Assembly (NCBI GenBank): GCA_013359125.1
Contig: JABWCR010000005.1
Location: forward strand, 1 to 64,000
Direction of reading: 5' to 3'
From: Armatimonadota bacterium
Lineage (GTDB): Bacteria > Armatimonadota > Fimbriimonadia > Fimbriimonadales > GBS-DC
DNA length: 64,000 nt
Position numbers and translations under genes: made by a program. The notes under the pieces are model-generated. The model worked only from the letters and a program-made list of their open reading frames with translations. It was not told the DNA's origin and searched no databases. Shown here piece after piece: positions 62,116-64,000 of this stretch; positions within the stretch are counted from its first letter, which is position 1; every line of letters begins with the position of its first letter.

Positions 62116-63669
62116 ATGTCATTGCCCATTGTTCGAATGTGTCTCATCGCAGTAATGATCGGCTCTACTTTCAGTCTGGCGTTCTGCCAGAGAGCCACGA
62201 TGGACTGGTGGCGACGATTTGACGGCCCCTTTCACGGTAGCGACATTCTGACAGACATGAAACTGCATCCGTCGGGCATCGTTTTGACTGGCCGATGGTC
62301 TGGCAATCCTGCTGGTTCCGATACGGGCACAATACTCTATCGGCCCAACGGTCAGATCGCCTGGATCGCTCACAAACCGCCGCTGAACTGTTGCCTCAAT
62401 CATGCTATCGCGCTCGATGTGGACGACGCGGGCCGAGTCCTGGTCGCCGGGTATCAGGACAACGCAGACCGCGTCAGCGACCTGTTCATCGTGTCCTACG
62501 ATGCCGAAGGCCGAGAGGAATGGCGGACCGTTTATGATTCGCCCTACGGCTTTCACGAGGTCGTCCACGACCTTGCGCTCGATTCTTCGGGCGCCGTCTA
62601 TGTGGCGGGCGAAGCCTACTACGACATCGAGGGTCGCCGCGCCTGGCTGGTGGCCAAGTTCGACCGGCAGGGGCGGTTGCTTTGGGAGCAGATCCGTCTG
62701 CCGTCGCCGCCAGTTACTATTAGCTCGAACGCAATGCAGCTAGCTGTGGATAAGGTTCGGGACAGAGTCTACGTCTCCGGCTCTTTCACCAACGGATTTG
62801 ACGACGAGTTTGTCGCACAAGGGCGCACGCTCTCCGTCGTCCGCATCGACCCGAGCAACGGTAGCATTATCTGGGAGAACCGCGATGCTGGGCCGACCGG
62901 TCGGGGCGGAAGCCCTTTCAGAATTGCAGTTGCGAAGGACGGCTCGCTTTATGGCTGGACGAGCATTTTCGTAATCTACAACAACGGATGGCAAAGAACT
63001 GGCGGTCTTGCCACACGCTGGACCGCCGAAGGAGATACCGTTTTCTACCGTCTTGACCAATCCGAAGATCCTCGACGACATTCAATAGGCTACCCAAACG
63101 CGACTCTATCAGAACAAGGTTCGTTAGTATTAGGAGGATTTCACAGAAACGATACGCTGGTTTCAAAAATTGATCAATCTGGCGTTTTTAGTTGGAGAAA
63201 CATATACTACTTCAGCACGTCGGACAATTACTGTCAAAGCGTCGCTACCGACATCGCCGGCAACGCCTTCATTGCAATCAACGTCCACTCCGACGAAGAG
63301 ATCGACGCCGGCGCCGCTCGACTTTATCCGGACGGACGTCTGGCCTGGTACCGCGTCTACCGCGGCGCCGCCCGCAACGTCGACAATGCGAATCAAGTCG
63401 TCATCGACGGCAAAGGCGGCGTCTACATCGGCGGCTCCACAGTGCACCAGTGGTCTAGCATCAGCGATTGGCTACTCATCCGATACTGTGATCCCATCGC
63501 AGACGCGGACGGCAACGGCCTAGTCGATATGCGCGACTTGGAGATCGTGCTCGAGACTTTCGGCACTGCGGACGCGCGGGCAGACCTGAACCAAGACGGC
63601 ATCGTGGACGACCTCGACCTCTCATGGGCGCTCGCCTTCTTCGGATCGCATTGCGTTCCTGAAAACTGA
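62116..63669 (+). CDS. Second secreted propeller protein with dockerin-like end
   Basis: A 517-residue relative of the gene before it: signal peptide (SLPIVRMCLIAVMIGSTFSLAFCQ), repeated 'ALDVDDAGRVLVAGYQDN', 'ALDSSGAVYVAGEAYYD', 'VDKVRDRVYVSGSF', and a C-terminal pair 'ADADGNGLVDMRDLEIVLETFG' and 'DLNQDGIVDDLDLSWALAFFG'. GAGGAG precedes the ATG. The intergenic gap is 59 nt, so the two may be one transcript. Role unknown: adhesin or secreted scaffold. Confidence 0.8.
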   Translation: MSLPIVRMCLIAVMIGSTFSLAFCQRATMDWWRRFDGPFHGSDILTDMKLHPSGIVLTGRWSGNPAGSDTGTILYRPNGQIAWIAHKPPLNCCLNHAIALDVDDAGRVLVAGYQDNADRVSDLFIVSYDAEGREEWRTVYDSPYGFHEVVHDLALDSSGAVYVAGEAYYDIEGRRAWLVAKFDRQGRLLWEQIRLPSPPVTISSNAMQLAVDKVRDRVYVSGSFTNGFDDEFVAQGRTLSVVRIDPSNGSIIWENRDAGPTGRGGSPFRIAVAKDGSLYGWTSIFVIYNNGWQRTGGLATRWTAEGDTVFYRLDQSEDPRRHSIGYPNATLSEQGSLVLGGFHRNDTLVSKIDQSGVFSWRNIYYFSTSDNYCQSVATDIAGNAFIAINVHSDEEIDAGAARLYPDGRLAWYRVYRGAARNVDNANQVVIDGKGGVYIGGSTVHQWSSISDWLLIRYCDPIADADGNGLVDMRDLEIVLETFGTADARADLNQDGIVDDLDLSWALAFFGSHCVPEN

Positions 63670-63751
63670 CGGATCGGCGCCAATCCGGGACTTTAGTCCC
63701 TTGTCTTTTGGGGCGCGACGACCGTAGATTATATTGAGGAACCCCGCCCCA

Positions 63752-64000
63752 TTGAGCAAGACAACCAACGCCCGCGAACGATGCAACCTGGTCGCCGTGC
63801 AGATGGCCTGGCAACTAGAGGATTACGCCTCGCCGGAAGCCTTTTGCGCCCGCATCGACGCGCTGGGCGAACAGATCGCCAGAAGCGCGGCCCAAAAAGC
63901 GATCGTGGTCTTCCCCGAAGACGTCGGCCTTGGCCTTGCGTTCACCCAACACTTTGATCTGGTCAAATCAGCCTCCAGCGCGATGGAAGCAGGCTCGCGC
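63752..64000 (+). CDS. Carbon-nitrogen hydrolase (nitrilase family), N-terminal part
   Basis: Partial: the window ends inside the gene. From a TTG at 63752 (GAGGA at about 63736-63740 upstream) it reads SKTTNARERCNLVAVQMAW, then LGEQIARSAAQKAIVVFPED. The strand ending in FPE holds the first catalytic glutamate of nitrilase-superfamily enzymes. The substrate cannot be inferred from this part. An upstream in-frame TTG at 63734 is possible. Confidence 0.6.
   Translation, partial: MSKTTNARERCNLVAVQMAWQLEDYASPEAFCARIDALGEQIARSAAQKAIVVFPEDVGLGLAFTQHFDLVKSASSAMEAGSR

Overview
The window is GC-rich bacterial chromosome with tightly packed genes, many of them overlapping by 1-14 nt. Several features point to a diderm: a very large beta-barrel-like protein, an OmpA-type MotB, a LolA-like periplasmic protein and a lipoprotein. 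Two secreted proteins end in short 'GDVNSDG-VDD-DLAIVLE-FG' dockerin-like calcium-binding repeats, and there is also a VPS10/BNR-type secreted propeller. That mix is typical of uncultured Armatimonadota (Fimbriimonadia-like) or related phyla. This assignment is inference: there is no rRNA in the window.

Bases 1-8350 hold the most interesting locus, a CRISPR-Cas system read entirely on the minus strand: cas10, csm2, csm3, csm4, a CARF-HEPN nuclease, cas6e, cas1, cas2, leader, array. The effector half is type III-A-like. The crRNA-processing and adaptation half (Cas6e, Cas1, Cas2 and the hairpin repeats) is type I-E-like. No csm5, no HD domain on Cas10, and no cas3 or Cascade genes are present. 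The array (19 good repeats plus one degenerate terminal repeat) carries two repeat versions joined by one chimeric repeat. The rule for which base next to the repeat is constrained changes at the same junction. A strong promoter and a duplicated 10-bp motif lie in the leader.

Bases 8486-26437 are mixed housekeeping and accessory genes: a hypothetical protein, a HepT/MntA toxin-antitoxin pair with a substituted HEPN histidine, a lipoprotein, an mhqO/mhqD-like pair, an ABC-2 permease, PlsC, an acetyltransferase, secreted proteins, a cobalamin adenosyltransferase, a sigma54 activator lacking its DNA-binding domain next to a large GAF/PAS histidine kinase, two related secreted proteins, a lone sugar-ABC permease, a UDP-glucuronate decarboxylase and a fused alpha-beta E1 dehydrogenase.

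Bases 26993-49672 carry core functions (Rsh, GalE, CdsA, a BaeRF protein, a threonyl-tRNA synthetase lacking TGS, an acyl-CoA thioesterase), a secreted clan-A glycoside hydrolase in a translationally coupled trio, MmgE/PrpD, DUF92, a zinc-finger anti-sigma-like membrane protein before a 1163-residue repeat-bearing envelope protein, proline dehydrogenase, a fatty acid desaturase, a sugar-isomerase-like TIM barrel and a type 5 uracil-DNA glycosylase.

Bases 49700-64000 carry the VPS10-like propeller protein, MotA/MotB, an orphan cytosine-5 methyltransferase, ScpA, LigA, a nucleotidyltransferase (AbiEii-like) pair, two dockerin-bearing secreted propellers and the start of a nitrilase-family gene. 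Four intergenic islands (1-132, 1488-1713, 26519-26803, 55551-55852) share one set of repeats: a terminal inverted repeat that forms a MITE-like element, a 26-bp GC-rich sequence and a REP-like hairpin. One of these islands sits between the CRISPR leader and cas2. I saw no tRNA or rRNA gene.
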